This document shows positions 45,428-55,687 of a stretch of DNA of 64,000 nucleotides, piece after piece. The first letter of the stretch is position 1, and the number at the start of each line of letters is the position of its first letter. The notes below the pieces were generated by a model, which saw only the letters and a program-made list of their open reading frames with translations, did no database searches and had not been told where the DNA came from. The stretch covers positions 620,001 through 684,000 of the forward strand of contig MCFL01000003.1 in the NCBI GenBank assembly GCA_002102555.1. The letters run 5' to 3'. This DNA is from Catenaria anguillulae PL171. Its lineage: Eukaryota > Blastocladiomycota > Blastocladiomycetes > Blastocladiales > Catenariaceae. The position numbers and the translations under genes were made by a program.

Positions 45428-46819
45428 ATGGCGCAACGCCCCCCGGTCACACCTTCCGCCGCGAGTCCACCCCCGCCTCCGGGTACTACTCCCGGCCTGG
45501 CCTACGGTGGAGCAATGATCACGTATGCCTTTGCAGGCGCCCTGGTCACTCGCACCGCTTGGGCTCTGTGCATCAACCCACATCCACGTACCGCCTGCGA
45601 GCTCGCACTCATCGTGGCGTCCATAGCCCAATCCATCTCGCTCATCATCACTGGCTACCTCACCGCCACCGCGTTCCTTCCTCCGCCACCACCGCTCCCG
45701 CAATTCCTTCTGCGCACGGTGACAAACTGGTCGCACATGCTGGCTGTGATTCTCGCGACTTATATTTGCCTCAAGCGCGCACAGGCCATCTGGGTCGTTG
45801 CCCCGCGCACTTCCAATCTCATCGCACCCATTGTTTCCGTCGCCATGGTTGGCGCTGCTGTGTCTGCTCGCATCGCTGGCACACTCTCAGAGCTCAACGG
45901 CTTGTCCCGGACCCCGGACCCTGCGTCGCTCTTTTCTGCGCAACAATTCTTGCGCGCGCTCGTCAATTTCACCGCCGCGGCATTTGCCCTCTTTTCCGAG
46001 GGATACGTCACGTCCATCATTGTGCGCTTTCGTCGACGATCCGCCACCAACCGGCGCGCTTCCGCCGCGAGTAGTGGCGTTGGCAAGCACACGTGGTGGC
46101 CCGCGTGGTTGGCGATTCCCACCTCCTCGGCCGATCGCATGCGGCTCGCGTACGCCGTGCTCATTTGCCTGACGTTCCTTACGCAAGCGGGTTTACAGAT
46201 TGCTGTCATGTTGCGGCTGACGAGGTTTGCACCATTTCATGCCATGGGATGGTCGCTCATTTTGATTCGCATCATTGAGTTTCGCAGCGAGCTGCTTGCA
46301 AGCGTGTTGGTGCACCAGCCGGCGGGCGCCACGGGTGGTGGACATGCGGGTAGTAGTAGCATATCGCGTGGGCCAGCAGGGTTGTCAAGCGCGACAACAA
46401 CAACAACAACAACATCGGTTACGTCGGCGAGCGGATCCACCGTGGCGGCGGTGGGCAAAGAGAGGCACGTTGCCGTTCGCACATCGAGAGGGTACATGCT
46501 GTCGTCACCAGCGACAGCTAGTGCGAATGCCGTCTCTTCGTTTGGCGGCGGATCAGCGAATGCGGGTGGATTGTATCGGTCCCGCTCAAGTGTTGGTCAT
46601 GACGTCAATCTGGCCATCAAGCCGTCACCTTCGTCGTCGTCGTCAAATCCCGAAATTCCGTTGGCACGATTGATTCCAGGTCCACCGCGGCCGCTTCAAC
46701 AGCTGCAGTATCCGGTTGGCCACGATCCAAGAAGAGTGTCAACGGCACCTGGAGAGGTGTTCAGCTATTACACAATGGCGGTTGCGAGTGTTTCTGCGTC
46801 AATTGGGCTACCCATTTGA
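45428..46819 (+). CDS. Seven-helix membrane protein, function unknown
   Basis: Single exon of 463 residues. A Pro-rich N-terminal segment is followed by seven hydrophobic stretches: AMITYAFAGALVTRTAWAL, LALIVASIAQSISLIITGYL, WSHMLAVILATYICL, LIAPIVSVAMVGAAVSARIA, LVNFTAAAFALFSEGYVTSI, LAYAVLICLTFLTQAGLQIA and MGWSLILIRIIEF. An Arg-rich loop (RFRRRSATNRRA) lies between helices 5 and 6, followed by a ~170-residue Ser/Gly/Thr-rich tail. The seven helices and basic third inner loop recall G-protein-coupled receptors, but none of their family motifs (DRY, NPxxY, Dicty-CAR or Pth11 signatures) was recognised. I do not know the family. Confidence 0.6.
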   Translation: MAQRPPVTPSAASPPPPPGTTPGLAYGGAMITYAFAGALVTRTAWALCINPHPRTACELALIVASIAQSISLIITGYLTATAFLPPPPPLPQFLLRTVTNWSHMLAVILATYICLKRAQAIWVVAPRTSNLIAPIVSVAMVGAAVSARIAGTLSELNGLSRTPDPASLFSAQQFLRALVNFTAAAFALFSEGYVTSIIVRFRRRSATNRRASAASSGVGKHTWWPAWLAIPTSSADRMRLAYAVLICLTFLTQAGLQIAVMLRLTRFAPFHAMGWSLILIRIIEFRSELLASVLVHQPAGATGGGHAGSSSISRGPAGLSSATTTTTTTSVTSASGSTVAAVGKERHVAVRTSRGYMLSSPATASANAVSSFGGGSANAGGLYRSRSSVGHDVNLAIKPSPSSSSSNPEIPLARLIPGPPRPLQQLQYPVGHDPRRVSTAPGEVFSYYTMAVASVSASIGLPI

Positions 46820-47048
46820 CATACTCTGTTCTAACGGTAGTGACCCGTAATGCCTGCCTGCTCCGGAAAGTCGCATCAGAGTGATAATCCAAAGACATTA
46901 GGCCTTCTCCTGAAACGTACCTGAAACACCGCCTCAGATCTGCTTCAAGCCACTCAAGCCAACGCTCTGAACACGGTCTGCCGATCCAACACGCTCACCC
47001 AACGCCGATCCCCTGCCCGCTCCACAACGTGCCCTCCCCACCTCCGCC

Positions 47049-50000
47049 ATGAGCCAGCTCTTTCATGTTCCCTTCGTTTGCCCACTGTTCTTTCAATGCC
47101 AACTTCAAATACATGAAAACTTTGACATGAATACCGCCCCCTCAAACCGACGCCGCAGGGGCACGATCGATCCCGCCAAGCTTCTGGCCCGTGCACAGCA
47201 ATCGGCCGCCGCCCGCTTGATCCCAGCCCCCATCTCCTCCACTTCACAAACAACGCCTTTGCTCGCCGCCGTACTTCGCTCGTCCAACCGAGATGCCACA
47301 CAGAACCGCACGTCTCTCCCCCCAGCCAACCCCACGGTCATTGACGTGGAGCCTCATCGCTTGCGGTGGAACAACACATGTCCCGCCTGCAACCATGTCC
47401 GTCTCGAAGGCGAGCCCAATGGCATTTGCTGTGGTGGTGCCGAGTCCCGTATTCATGACTTCATGGTCGCCTCGGAACTCAAGCCTACGTGCCCGCCGGA
47501 ACTGCTCGACCTCATTCAAAGATACCCCATCTTGCGCACTCATGGGCGGGCTGCCAACGCCGCTGTTGCCGTGGGTGGTATCCTCGCGGATCGTGGCGCT
47601 TGGTCGGCTCCGTCAGTCCGGAATTCAAGGCTCTCCTTTGTTCAACTTTCCGGTCGCACCTGGCACGTCGGCTACCGCGGATTATCTTTGCCCAAGCATT
47701 ACCTGGTCGATGATACATATCCGACGTCTGTTGCCGCCATCGATCGGCCCATTCTGCAAGCGCTCGACAACGTGCTCATGTCGTGCAATCCACTCGTGTC
47801 CGAGTACAAGCGCATCCGCCAGTTGCCTGTCCACGGCGGCGTCAAGCAAGGCTACATTTATTTCAAGAACGACGGTACATTTCGGCAAGGCTCATCACTC
47901 GCCATTGTATCCCCACACCGTCAAGAGCGAGTTCCGCGGCACTTCTTCTACATTTCCCTCCACGAAGGTATGAACGATGGCCCTAACGATGACCCAAATA
48001 ATAATGCTCCAACTGGTACTACAAATCAGTCACGTACAATTGCTCAAAAAGATTTCGTCCTCAATACACTTTCTGGTCTTTATGAAACATTGTGCTACGT
48101 CCTTTTGTTCCCTCGTGGTCAACCTGGCTGGTCTCCACGACTCTTGAAGCTCTTTCAGCGCTACTGTCGAACAGGTCAGCTCCCAACTGTTTCTGACATT
48201 CGCGATTGGGCACGCAGCGGAGCCGACATTGGCGACCCTGTTGGATCTGCTGCGACGCTTGGATTGCGGCCCGTCTTGGAATGGGATGCAGGAGAGGAAC
48301 TTGATGGCTTGCAGGCGGCAGACGTTGGCGGCGCTGGGACAGGTAAACGAGAACTTACATTGGCCGCCTATGTCCGGTACCAGATGTCACACAACAAGCT
48401 CGTGTCAATGCTCGGTCGCTTGGGTTCCGAGTATGTCCTGGACATGTTTAGCCGTGTGGAGGATTTACGGCTCCAATGGATTCGCCAGTCGCAGGCCGAC
48501 CGGAATACTGACGGCGAGGGCTTCTATTTGTCAAGCACATTTGTTGGATCGCCCCGGTACTACCGAAAACAAGTTGCCGAGTCGCTCACGCTTATGTCCC
48601 AGCTCGGCAAACCGACCTTCTTCCTTACCTTCACTTGCAACAAGGACTGGGTCGAAATCACATCACAGATATGTACCGATCCCGCTAATTGCAATGAGCA
48701 TGGTGCCCCGCGGCTCCCAGGCGCTCCACGTGTCACCTGCGATGGTCCCATGGTTTATGACTGCCCAATTATTGTTTCCCGCGTCTTTCGCCGCAAGCTG
48801 TTGTCGCTGCTCAAGGATTTGCCCTCGATTTTTGGCCCCTGCAAGTACCACACGGTCGTTGTCGAGTACCAGAAGCGCGGGCTGCCCCATGCCCACATCG
48901 TCATCTGCACAGAGCGCAAGTTTACAACGGCCGAAGAAATTGACTCGGTCATTTCCGTCAAGAAGGATCACCCAGACCCTCAAGTCGCCGCCTTGGTTCA
49001 AAAGCACATGATTCACGGTCACTCTCTCCGATGTGGCGGCCACGAAGATCCACGAAAGTGTTGCTACCACTTTCCAAAAGGCGCTGTGACCCGTACCCAT
49101 TTCGACGAACGTGGATTCGCTCATCATCAACGCACAATAGACGACTGTGACGTTGTCGCGTACAACCCGACGCTGCTCAAGAAGTACGAAGCGCACATTA
49201 ACGTCGAAATTTGCTGTGACGCGCGGGTCTTCCACTACATGTTCAAGTACATCTTCAAGGGGCCCGCCCATGCCGACGTTGCTGTGCTTGCCGGTGAGCA
49301 AATCCGCGACGAGATCAAGGAATACATTCGCTGCCGTCATTTATGCGCTTGCGAGGCTGTTGCACGCTTGCTCGAGTTTCCCATCACTTCCAAGCGGCCA
49401 GGCGTTGAGACCATTCCTTTTCATCTTCCGGGCCAAGAGCGCAACCGTGCAAACACGACGACTCCGTTGATGAGGTGCAGCTCGGCGTTCTCCTATGTAT
49501 CAGTCACGGTTCAACTGACGCGTGATGTGTGCACTGTTCGCAGGTACTTTCAGCGACCGGTCGGCCCGGAATTCGACAATCTCAAGTTTCTGGAGTACTA
49601 CGCATGGTACATTATCGACACAAAGACCGGCGCCCACGGCATTCCTGACTCGGCCACTCCTACCGCTCACGTCCGCCGTCGCGAAACCCCACTCGTCCGT
49701 CGAATGGAAATCACATATCCAAGCGCTGGCGAGCCTTGGTACCTTCGCTTGCTCCTCACCCACATCCCAGCTCGCTCCTTTGAGAATCTTCGAACTGTCA
49801 ATGGCAACACTCTCCCAACGTTCCACGAAGCTGCCCGAGGTCTGGGACTGGTCACGGATGACAATGAGTGGGAGCTCGTCATGCAGGAGGCCATCCGCGG
49901 TCATGTCGGTGCCGCTGACCTGCGGCGCATTGTGGCTATTCTCATTTCTCAAGGCGTTGGCGCCAACGGCGTATTCAACAAGTATCACGTCGAGCTCGCT

Positions 50001-50201
50001 TACGACTTTCTTTTGGACGCTGGATGCATTGAGCCATTGCCGAACGGGGCCTTCAACGTCCGCAGCCATCTCTTTGCAGCTGACAACTGTTACAAGCGCG
50101 CAAAGCACGCAATTGCGCGGATGGTGTCTTCAATGACGGGTCGCGATTTGCATTCCGTACGCCACGTTCGCCCCGAACCGCACACTACCAACTCATTCTG
50201 A
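47049..50201 (+). CDS. Helitron Rep (HUH endonuclease) part
   Basis: 1050 codons; a Met at 47128 is an alternative start. The N-terminus has a Cys motif (CPACNHVRLEGEPNGICCGG) often seen in Helitron proteins. The Helitron-like nuclease domain begins near PTFFLTFTCNKDW; the HUH motif is GLPHAHIVI (about 48878-48904), the two His coordinating the metal, and the catalytic pair of tyrosines is in FHYMFKYIFKG (about 49233). All key residues are thus present. The protein nicks one strand and starts rolling-circle transposition. The frame ends at PHTTNSF, while the sequence resumes one frame over as HYQLILTPVLHLTQLGF, again as if one base were missing. Codon use resembles the host genes. Confidence 0.85.
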   Translation: MSQLFHVPFVCPLFFQCQLQIHENFDMNTAPSNRRRRGTIDPAKLLARAQQSAAARLIPAPISSTSQTTPLLAAVLRSSNRDATQNRTSLPPANPTVIDVEPHRLRWNNTCPACNHVRLEGEPNGICCGGAESRIHDFMVASELKPTCPPELLDLIQRYPILRTHGRAANAAVAVGGILADRGAWSAPSVRNSRLSFVQLSGRTWHVGYRGLSLPKHYLVDDTYPTSVAAIDRPILQALDNVLMSCNPLVSEYKRIRQLPVHGGVKQGYIYFKNDGTFRQGSSLAIVSPHRQERVPRHFFYISLHEGMNDGPNDDPNNNAPTGTTNQSRTIAQKDFVLNTLSGLYETLCYVLLFPRGQPGWSPRLLKLFQRYCRTGQLPTVSDIRDWARSGADIGDPVGSAATLGLRPVLEWDAGEELDGLQAADVGGAGTGKRELTLAAYVRYQMSHNKLVSMLGRLGSEYVLDMFSRVEDLRLQWIRQSQADRNTDGEGFYLSSTFVGSPRYYRKQVAESLTLMSQLGKPTFFLTFTCNKDWVEITSQICTDPANCNEHGAPRLPGAPRVTCDGPMVYDCPIIVSRVFRRKLLSLLKDLPSIFGPCKYHTVVVEYQKRGLPHAHIVICTERKFTTAEEIDSVISVKKDHPDPQVAALVQKHMIHGHSLRCGGHEDPRKCCYHFPKGAVTRTHFDERGFAHHQRTIDDCDVVAYNPTLLKKYEAHINVEICCDARVFHYMFKYIFKGPAHADVAVLAGEQIRDEIKEYIRCRHLCACEAVARLLEFPITSKRPGVETIPFHLPGQERNRANTTTPLMRCSSAFSYVSVTVQLTRDVCTVRRYFQRPVGPEFDNLKFLEYYAWYIIDTKTGAHGIPDSATPTAHVRRRETPLVRRMEITYPSAGEPWYLRLLLTHIPARSFENLRTVNGNTLPTFHEAARGLGLVTDDNEWELVMQEAIRGHVGAADLRRIVAILISQGVGANGVFNKYHVELAYDFLLDAGCIEPLPNGAFNVRSHLFAADNCYKRAKHAIARMVSSMTGRDLHSVRHVRPEPHTTNSF

Positions 50202-50251
50202 CGCCAGTTCTGCATCTCACACAGCTCGGATTCGAACTTGGTGACATTCGG

Positions 50252-52300
50252 GTGCCTGATGACGTTGAACTGTACCATGCCTCGGTTGACAAGGACACTG
50301 CTGCCGCCGAATTCCGAGGCGCCCTTGACGCCATCGCTCGAAACCCAGATCAGTCGCTCGCTTTCGCTGCCCTACAGTCTGCCATTGACTACGCACTCTT
50401 GCCTGCCGACGCTATGAACGACGACGCGCGGGCATGCACATACTTTGTCCAAGGCTCTTCTGGCCGCGGTAAAACCTTCTTACTCAACCACGTCATCAAC
50501 TATATCATTATGTCCGGTGGCATTGTTCTCACCTGCGCCTTTACTGGCATTGCTGCAAGCTCGCTCAAGCTCGGCCGCACCGCCCATTCCACGTTCAACA
50601 TCTCCATCAACCGCGACGACCTTGGCCGAATTACTTGCCGCGTCACTCGGAACTCAAAGCGGGGTCGACTGTTGCGCGCTGCCCACGTTCTCATTTGGGA
50701 CGAGCTGGGCATGATGGACAACGCTGGCATTGAGGCAGTTGATCGACTCTTGCGTGACGTACGCGAGTGCGATTCCCCATTTGGAGGGATTGTTTTCATT
50801 GGATGTGGGGATCTCAAGCAGCTCGCGCCCGTCGTCCCGCGCAGTACGCATGAAGATGTGATTGCTGCGTCGCCGATATTCATGTATCGCTCTTCGCATG
50901 TGTCAGCTCGGGTGGCCAGTGGCGACGAGGATGGCCCAATTGTTGCCGGTGGGATTGGTACTGATCCAAGTGCTTTCGAGATCTTTGAGCCATCAGAGCT
51001 GGACGAGAGAAGGACACTCCGTGACGTTGCGCAGGCTTGGACAAGCTATCCCCGCACGGATCCATTGCTTGACGCTGAGCGTGAAGCAAGAGACGAGACC
51101 GCTTTCGATTGGATGACTTTGGGTGACTCGACATTCCCTTCTGCCGCTGGCACGCCCTCAACCACATCCTTTGACGACATTCCAAGTGAGCCGCCTTCAT
51201 CACCGCCGCCGTCGCCGCCGCTGTCCCCGACTTGGCATGAGCCGTCGCCGCCGCTGTCCCCCGCTTGGAATGAGCCTTCGCCGTCACCTTCCTCTGGACG
51301 CCGCCAGCCACAAAACTCCAACCAGGATCGCTCGAGCAACCACGACCATATCCCCACATGGTGGGAATCGCACGTCACAACGTTGAATTTGTCGCGCCCG
51401 ATGCGTGATGCGTCTGATCCAGTATGGTCGCGATTTGTTGACAACGTCGGCTGGGCACTGCCTGCTGACGACCACCCGCTGGGCGCGCACTTTGACATCC
51501 AATTGAATGTCCCGGGCGTTGCAACAACACGAGATCCAATGGTGGCTGCCACATTTGTCTACCCAGAGCTGTTCCAAGATCCGGTTCCCGCTCGCATCCC
51601 AGACATTCATCGTCGAGCAATCATGTGTTTCCACAACTTGAATGTGAACGATATCAACACTTCGCTTCTTGCTCGGGTTCCAGGCGACGCCGTGGAGCTG
51701 ACTGCCTCCTACAAGCTTGGTGGCAACGACACCAACCATCCGCTGCTCACAGAGGACTTTTGTGCGACAGTCTTTGACCACTCTGCCCCGCCACACACTT
51801 TGCAGCTCAAAGTCGGTTCATATTGCCTACTCATGCGCAACATGTCAGCAGCCGATGGTTTGCTCAACAACACCCCTGTCGAGGTCCTCAAGATTGAGCG
51901 GCATTTGCTCACCATTCATGTGCTCAAGACGAACACCATCGCTCACATTCCGCGGGTTTGGTTCGAGATTGAAGTGCCCTTCCAGGAGTTTTCGATTCAC
52001 CGTCTGCAGTTCCCGCTTCGACTTGGATATGCTGTCACTGTCAATCGTGCGCAAGGCCTCACTTTGGACCGTGCTGCGCTGGATTTGCGCACTTTACCAT
52101 TCTCGCACGGCCAACTCTATGTCGCTGTCGGACGCGTTTGCCGCCGTTCCGATATCATCTTCCTCCATGGGTCCGACGTGCTTGCCGGTGGCTCGACAGA
52201 TGACGGTGTGAGTGGAGACTCCCATGAGCTCATTGTCTTGCCCAACGTGTGTTACCCACCATTGATTGAAGCCGCGAAAACCGGAGCAGTTTTGTCGTGA
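50252..52300 (+). CDS. Helitron helicase (Pif1-like) part
   Basis: 682 codons from a GTG; homology begins earlier, near 50178, so this is not a true start but the continuation of the Rep frame. Walker A GSSGRGKTF, Walker B WDELGMM, motif III GCGDLKQLAPV, motif V GYAVTVNRAQGLTL and motif VI LYVAVGRV are intact, making it a 5'-3' SF1B helicase of the Pif1/RRM3 type. Between motifs III and IV there is a species-specific insertion with a Pro/Ser repeat (SPPLSPTWHEPSPPLSPAW). It unwinds the nicked strand during transposition. Confidence 0.85.
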   Translation: MPDDVELYHASVDKDTAAAEFRGALDAIARNPDQSLAFAALQSAIDYALLPADAMNDDARACTYFVQGSSGRGKTFLLNHVINYIIMSGGIVLTCAFTGIAASSLKLGRTAHSTFNISINRDDLGRITCRVTRNSKRGRLLRAAHVLIWDELGMMDNAGIEAVDRLLRDVRECDSPFGGIVFIGCGDLKQLAPVVPRSTHEDVIAASPIFMYRSSHVSARVASGDEDGPIVAGGIGTDPSAFEIFEPSELDERRTLRDVAQAWTSYPRTDPLLDAEREARDETAFDWMTLGDSTFPSAAGTPSTTSFDDIPSEPPSSPPPSPPLSPTWHEPSPPLSPAWNEPSPSPSSGRRQPQNSNQDRSSNHDHIPTWWESHVTTLNLSRPMRDASDPVWSRFVDNVGWALPADDHPLGAHFDIQLNVPGVATTRDPMVAATFVYPELFQDPVPARIPDIHRRAIMCFHNLNVNDINTSLLARVPGDAVELTASYKLGGNDTNHPLLTEDFCATVFDHSAPPHTLQLKVGSYCLLMRNMSAADGLLNNTPVEVLKIERHLLTIHVLKTNTIAHIPRVWFEIEVPFQEFSIHRLQFPLRLGYAVTVNRAQGLTLDRAALDLRTLPFSHGQLYVAVGRVCRRSDIIFLHGSDVLAGGSTDDGVSGDSHELIVLPNVCYPPLIEAAKTGAVLS

Positions 52301-52584
52301 CGCACGGAGATGTTCGTGATCGCCACTTGAGACATCCATCTTCGAACCGACCTGCAACACGTCTCACGTGCTTCATGTCGAGATGTCGTTCTGCAACATT
52401 CCTGCCATCGAACATGTCCGATGGAGGTGGGTAACCAATCACATGAATTGTCGGCGGCCTCCGGAATACCCTCATAACACAACTGACGTTGAGGCACTTC
52501 CATCCATCGCCTTAAAAGGATAGCAGTTCCCCCCATCCTGCCTCATTCCATCTCAACACCAACGCCGTATTTATATAACTCAAT

Positions 52585-53073
52585 ATGACCAACGCACTCC
52601 TTACTGGCACCGCCTTTCTGGGCACCGATTTCACCCATAAATCTGTTCGTATCCTCACTTATTCACCCCTCACCGCCAACGATGTTCAAACACGCTAATT
52701 TATCTGCGAGACTTAGGTGACCACAAATGGCGAAAGCCGGGTCAAGCTCACTGCCCGTTTCTCGGTTCAAGCGACCAAGAACTCCCCGTCGTATTGGGGT
52801 AGTTTCTGGGTCGACCAGGCCCACCCCCTCTTCAACCGCCTGGACTCGTACAAGAAAGGCGACGCTGTTTTGTTCTCGGGTGAACTCACGAAGGTGAGTG
52901 CATACCGCGACAAGAATGCCACCTTGGTCGGCTCCCTGGACGTTTCCCTTAATACCATTGCCTGGTGCCCACGCAACGAGCTGAAGCGCCAAGCCGAGGA
53001 TGACATCAATCGTGACGCCGTGAAGCGCGCCAGGTCGGAAGACCCAACCAACCAAGACGCCTCGATCAACTAA
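52585..53073 (+). CDS. Small SSB-like OB-fold protein
   Basis: Exons 52585-52644 and 52717-53073 (intron GTTCGT...TTAG, 72 bp) give 138 residues. The pattern TAFLGTDFTHKS, then VKLTARFSVQAT, YWGSFWVDQ, LDSYKKGDAVLFSGEL and SLDVSLNTI follows the strand order of SSB/OB-fold proteins, with YKKGDAVLFSGEL standing for KGxxVxVxGxL. A charged tail follows (KRQAEDDINRDAVKRARSED). No mitochondrial presequence is obvious. It is a second SSB-type gene in the window, differing strongly from the one at the left edge. It starts 285 bp after the Helitron helicase and could be Helitron cargo or a host gene. Confidence 0.55.
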
Positions 53074-55687
53074 TCGTTACTTCCACTCAACCTTGCTTCT
53101 GATTGCTTCAATACTATGACGTGCTGTCTTGATCATCCACGGTGTACTATGTATCAATATAAAGCCTCGAGTTGTTCTGCATGAAAGCTCCATTCGACGC
53201 CCGGCCACGGAGTGGCCGGCATGAAAGCTTGTCCTTTTGATTACATTTCGCACCACGATCACACATCCATCCCTCCTTTATGCCCGACTTTTCTTGCACG
53301 ACCTTGCTCCCATCTGTTTCTGTTCCCAATCAAGCACAAATCCGTTCAGAACATTATCGCAGTTTGCTTCACACTGCTCTTGACTCGGGATTAAATCGTG
53401 TCCATCTTTCCGTTTGGAAAAAGGTCACACATCGAGGTGACAGCTTGGACATCACTGGTCGTCGGCCAAATCCTCCAGCCTAGCTTCTGACCCGCATCCG
53501 TGCGAGGCAACCACACAAGCCCCAAAACAATAATATCGCCGCTTTCATTGCTTCCACACGCGCAACGCCCATGTGACAGATATCTTAAGCAAAATGCTCC
53601 ACAAATGGTGGCGCAAATGTGAATAAAGTTTTCTCATCCACGATGAGTTTCATCGTTTACATACCTCAACTATTTGCTCGCATTTTCGGAGTCAAGCAAC
53701 GTCGGACGGTTCGCATTTGTGTGATAAGTGAGCCAATGAAGGTGCGCTGGAAGGCAAGAGAACTGGGACGCCAGCTGTTTCTGGTTGGCTCTTCGTAACG
53801 TGGAAATCGGTTTTTGCAACACAACACAAGCAAGAACGGAAGCCACGGTGTCAGTTTGTCCTATCAACGCTTGCTCTTTCATATGCCGTGTTGTCGCCGC
53901 TTTTGTGGAGAACAAGTACATACTTCACTTGCCATCCGATCCTCGCCGCAGCTGCCTTCCGCTACCTTCAGGCATGTGCTTGTGCCAGTGACTGAGACCA
54001 TCACCCGACCCTTAACTCAACCAGCGCGACAAAATCCGTCGAATTCTCAACTTAAGCTTGCTGCTGCCGGACTCTATCGTTGGAAGGCGCAACCATTCAC
54101 GCCACAAGAGTAAAGCAGGCCAGCTGACGTGTACGCTTGGCATTTCGCAGCTTTTGCGCCAAGCTTGTTCCCACCAGTCCCTTTGAATGGTGAACGGAGT
54201 GACACATCGTGATATCCACTGGGCCTCGCCACCTCCTCCAACCTCTTTGCAAGACCGCGAATCGCAAGTCGATTGCTTCTGCTCCCGAACCCCGGATACC
54301 GTTCTGAGTCTAGACTCTCCCCGATTCTCTCGACTCCTGCGCACGTTTGGGCAGCCCCATCCCGACCGCGTCCTGCCGCCATCTAAGGGGTATCGCATCT
54401 TTTAGGCACCGAGGGTTTGTTATTGGATTCATTCATCTTGATGTCTCCCCATCTACTCGCATTCACTCACCGAGCTAAGCCGAGTCATTCGGTTGATGCC
54501 GCGTTCGCAATCCGTGCCGGATGGTTGCGAGGGAACGATGGCTCTTTTCCTGCTGCGCAATCCCACTCAACATTCGCCTTGGTCGCAGTGTTTGGAAACT
54601 GTTCAAGAAGGGGCACTGACCCCTTGCTGCGACTCGACTCGCTCTCGCTTGCGGACTAGACATGATTTGCCGACCATCATCAACCTCTCGCCTCCTTTCC
54701 CCTTTTCTTCCCAGCTAGCCTTCTTGCTCGACTGATCCTCCTATTTCTTCGCGTCATCAATTGTCATTCGGACCAGGAGACTCTTCTTTTGTCTCGGAAG
54801 CTTCCACATCGTTCTTGTCCCGTCAGACTCGCCACCACATTCTTGCCCCAGCCCCACGTTCCCCTCTCTTCACCAGGTTGGTTCATCAGTCTCCAGCTGC
54901 CACCTGTACCGATTACCTGAGCAGACAATCGCTATTCACGTCACACAGCTTCCTTTCGCAACTCCAGCTGTCGTTTCTTTGCTGTCTCTTGGCCACCCGG
55001 CTCACCCCCTGTCCTGGCGCAGTTACTCGGGCTGCTTCCGCGTAGATTTATCCGGTCATCCTGGCTGGGTCACAACATTCAGTTGAAAGCGTGCGTTCCC
55101 GTGTTGTTGTTGCCGGCTGTACATACTCCAAGTGTTTTGGGCTTGTCTTGATTGAAACTTTTTGTTTCCGATCCCAATTGCCCCCTCTACTTGATCTTTG
55201 CCTGCCTCGACCTGCAACGCCACTTTGGGCACTTGCTCCTTGCTCTGCGTCCCCTAGGTCTGGTGCGCACTTGGCCTTTCCATTGTGCTTCCAAATTGAC
55301 ACTTGACCGCCTCCTTGACATGCCCCCCACTCGCCGTCCCACCGCCATACATATCCCTCATGCCCAGGGCCAACATTACCCCATCCCCCCTCCGGCGCAG
55401 TCAATCAACCCTTCTTTACCACTTGAATGTTGACGGTTCCCTTCCTTTGACATGTTCCATTCATGGCAAAGAGCACATGTGCTCTATTTCTGTCTTTCGT
55501 GACTGGCAACCCCCCTGGCACCTGCTCCGATTGGGCCCTCTCGCTATGCCGCCAGGAGCCACCGCTGACTTTGGGGTCGACCTATTCCCGATTCTGATCT
55601 CTACAGATTCTTCCTTTCAGCAAGCGTATCAACCGAACGCAATCTCTTGACGACCCGGTCCATCTTGCCACCTCGCAGCCTCCGACC
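53074..55687. other. Long intergenic / leader region before the HSF gene
   Basis: 2.6 kb without a recognisable gene. Contents seen: a hairpin at 53201-53219, AT-richer sequence around 53600, and from about 54670 a strongly pyrimidine-rich plus strand (CTC, TTCC blocks) that appears to be a long 5' leader or promoter of the HSF-type gene. A 37-codon upstream frame begins at 55321 (MPPTRRPTAIHIP...). Confidence 0.45.
53201..53219. terminator. Strong hairpin flanked by 11-bp direct repeats
   Basis: CCGGCCAC-GGA-GTGGCCGG forms a perfect 8-bp G+C stem with a 3-nt loop. GCATGAAAGCT occurs directly before (53179-53189) and after (53219-53229). It could be a 3'-end structure of the SSB-like gene or a remnant of a transposon end. 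Confidence 0.4.

Larger units (their letters stand above)
47049..52300 (+). mobile_element. Helitron (rolling-circle DNA transposon), coding part
   Basis: Two consecutive frames encode a HUH Rep nuclease and a Pif1-type helicase, the RepHel pair that defines Helitrons. They are separated only by a stop and a frame change near 50170-50200, and the second frame is open before its first start-like codon, so one ancestral RepHel protein is likely. I could not find a convincing 5' TC end or 3' hairpin plus CTRR end, so the borders given are those of the coding frames. A hairpin at 53201-53219 is a candidate downstream end but is not followed by CTRR. With a single probable break it appears relatively young. 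Confidence 0.85.

Noticed and set aside
50222-50245. GGATTCGAACTTGG as a tRNA T-loop
   Set aside because: Lies within the RepHel coding sequence and has no D-arm or acceptor stem around it.
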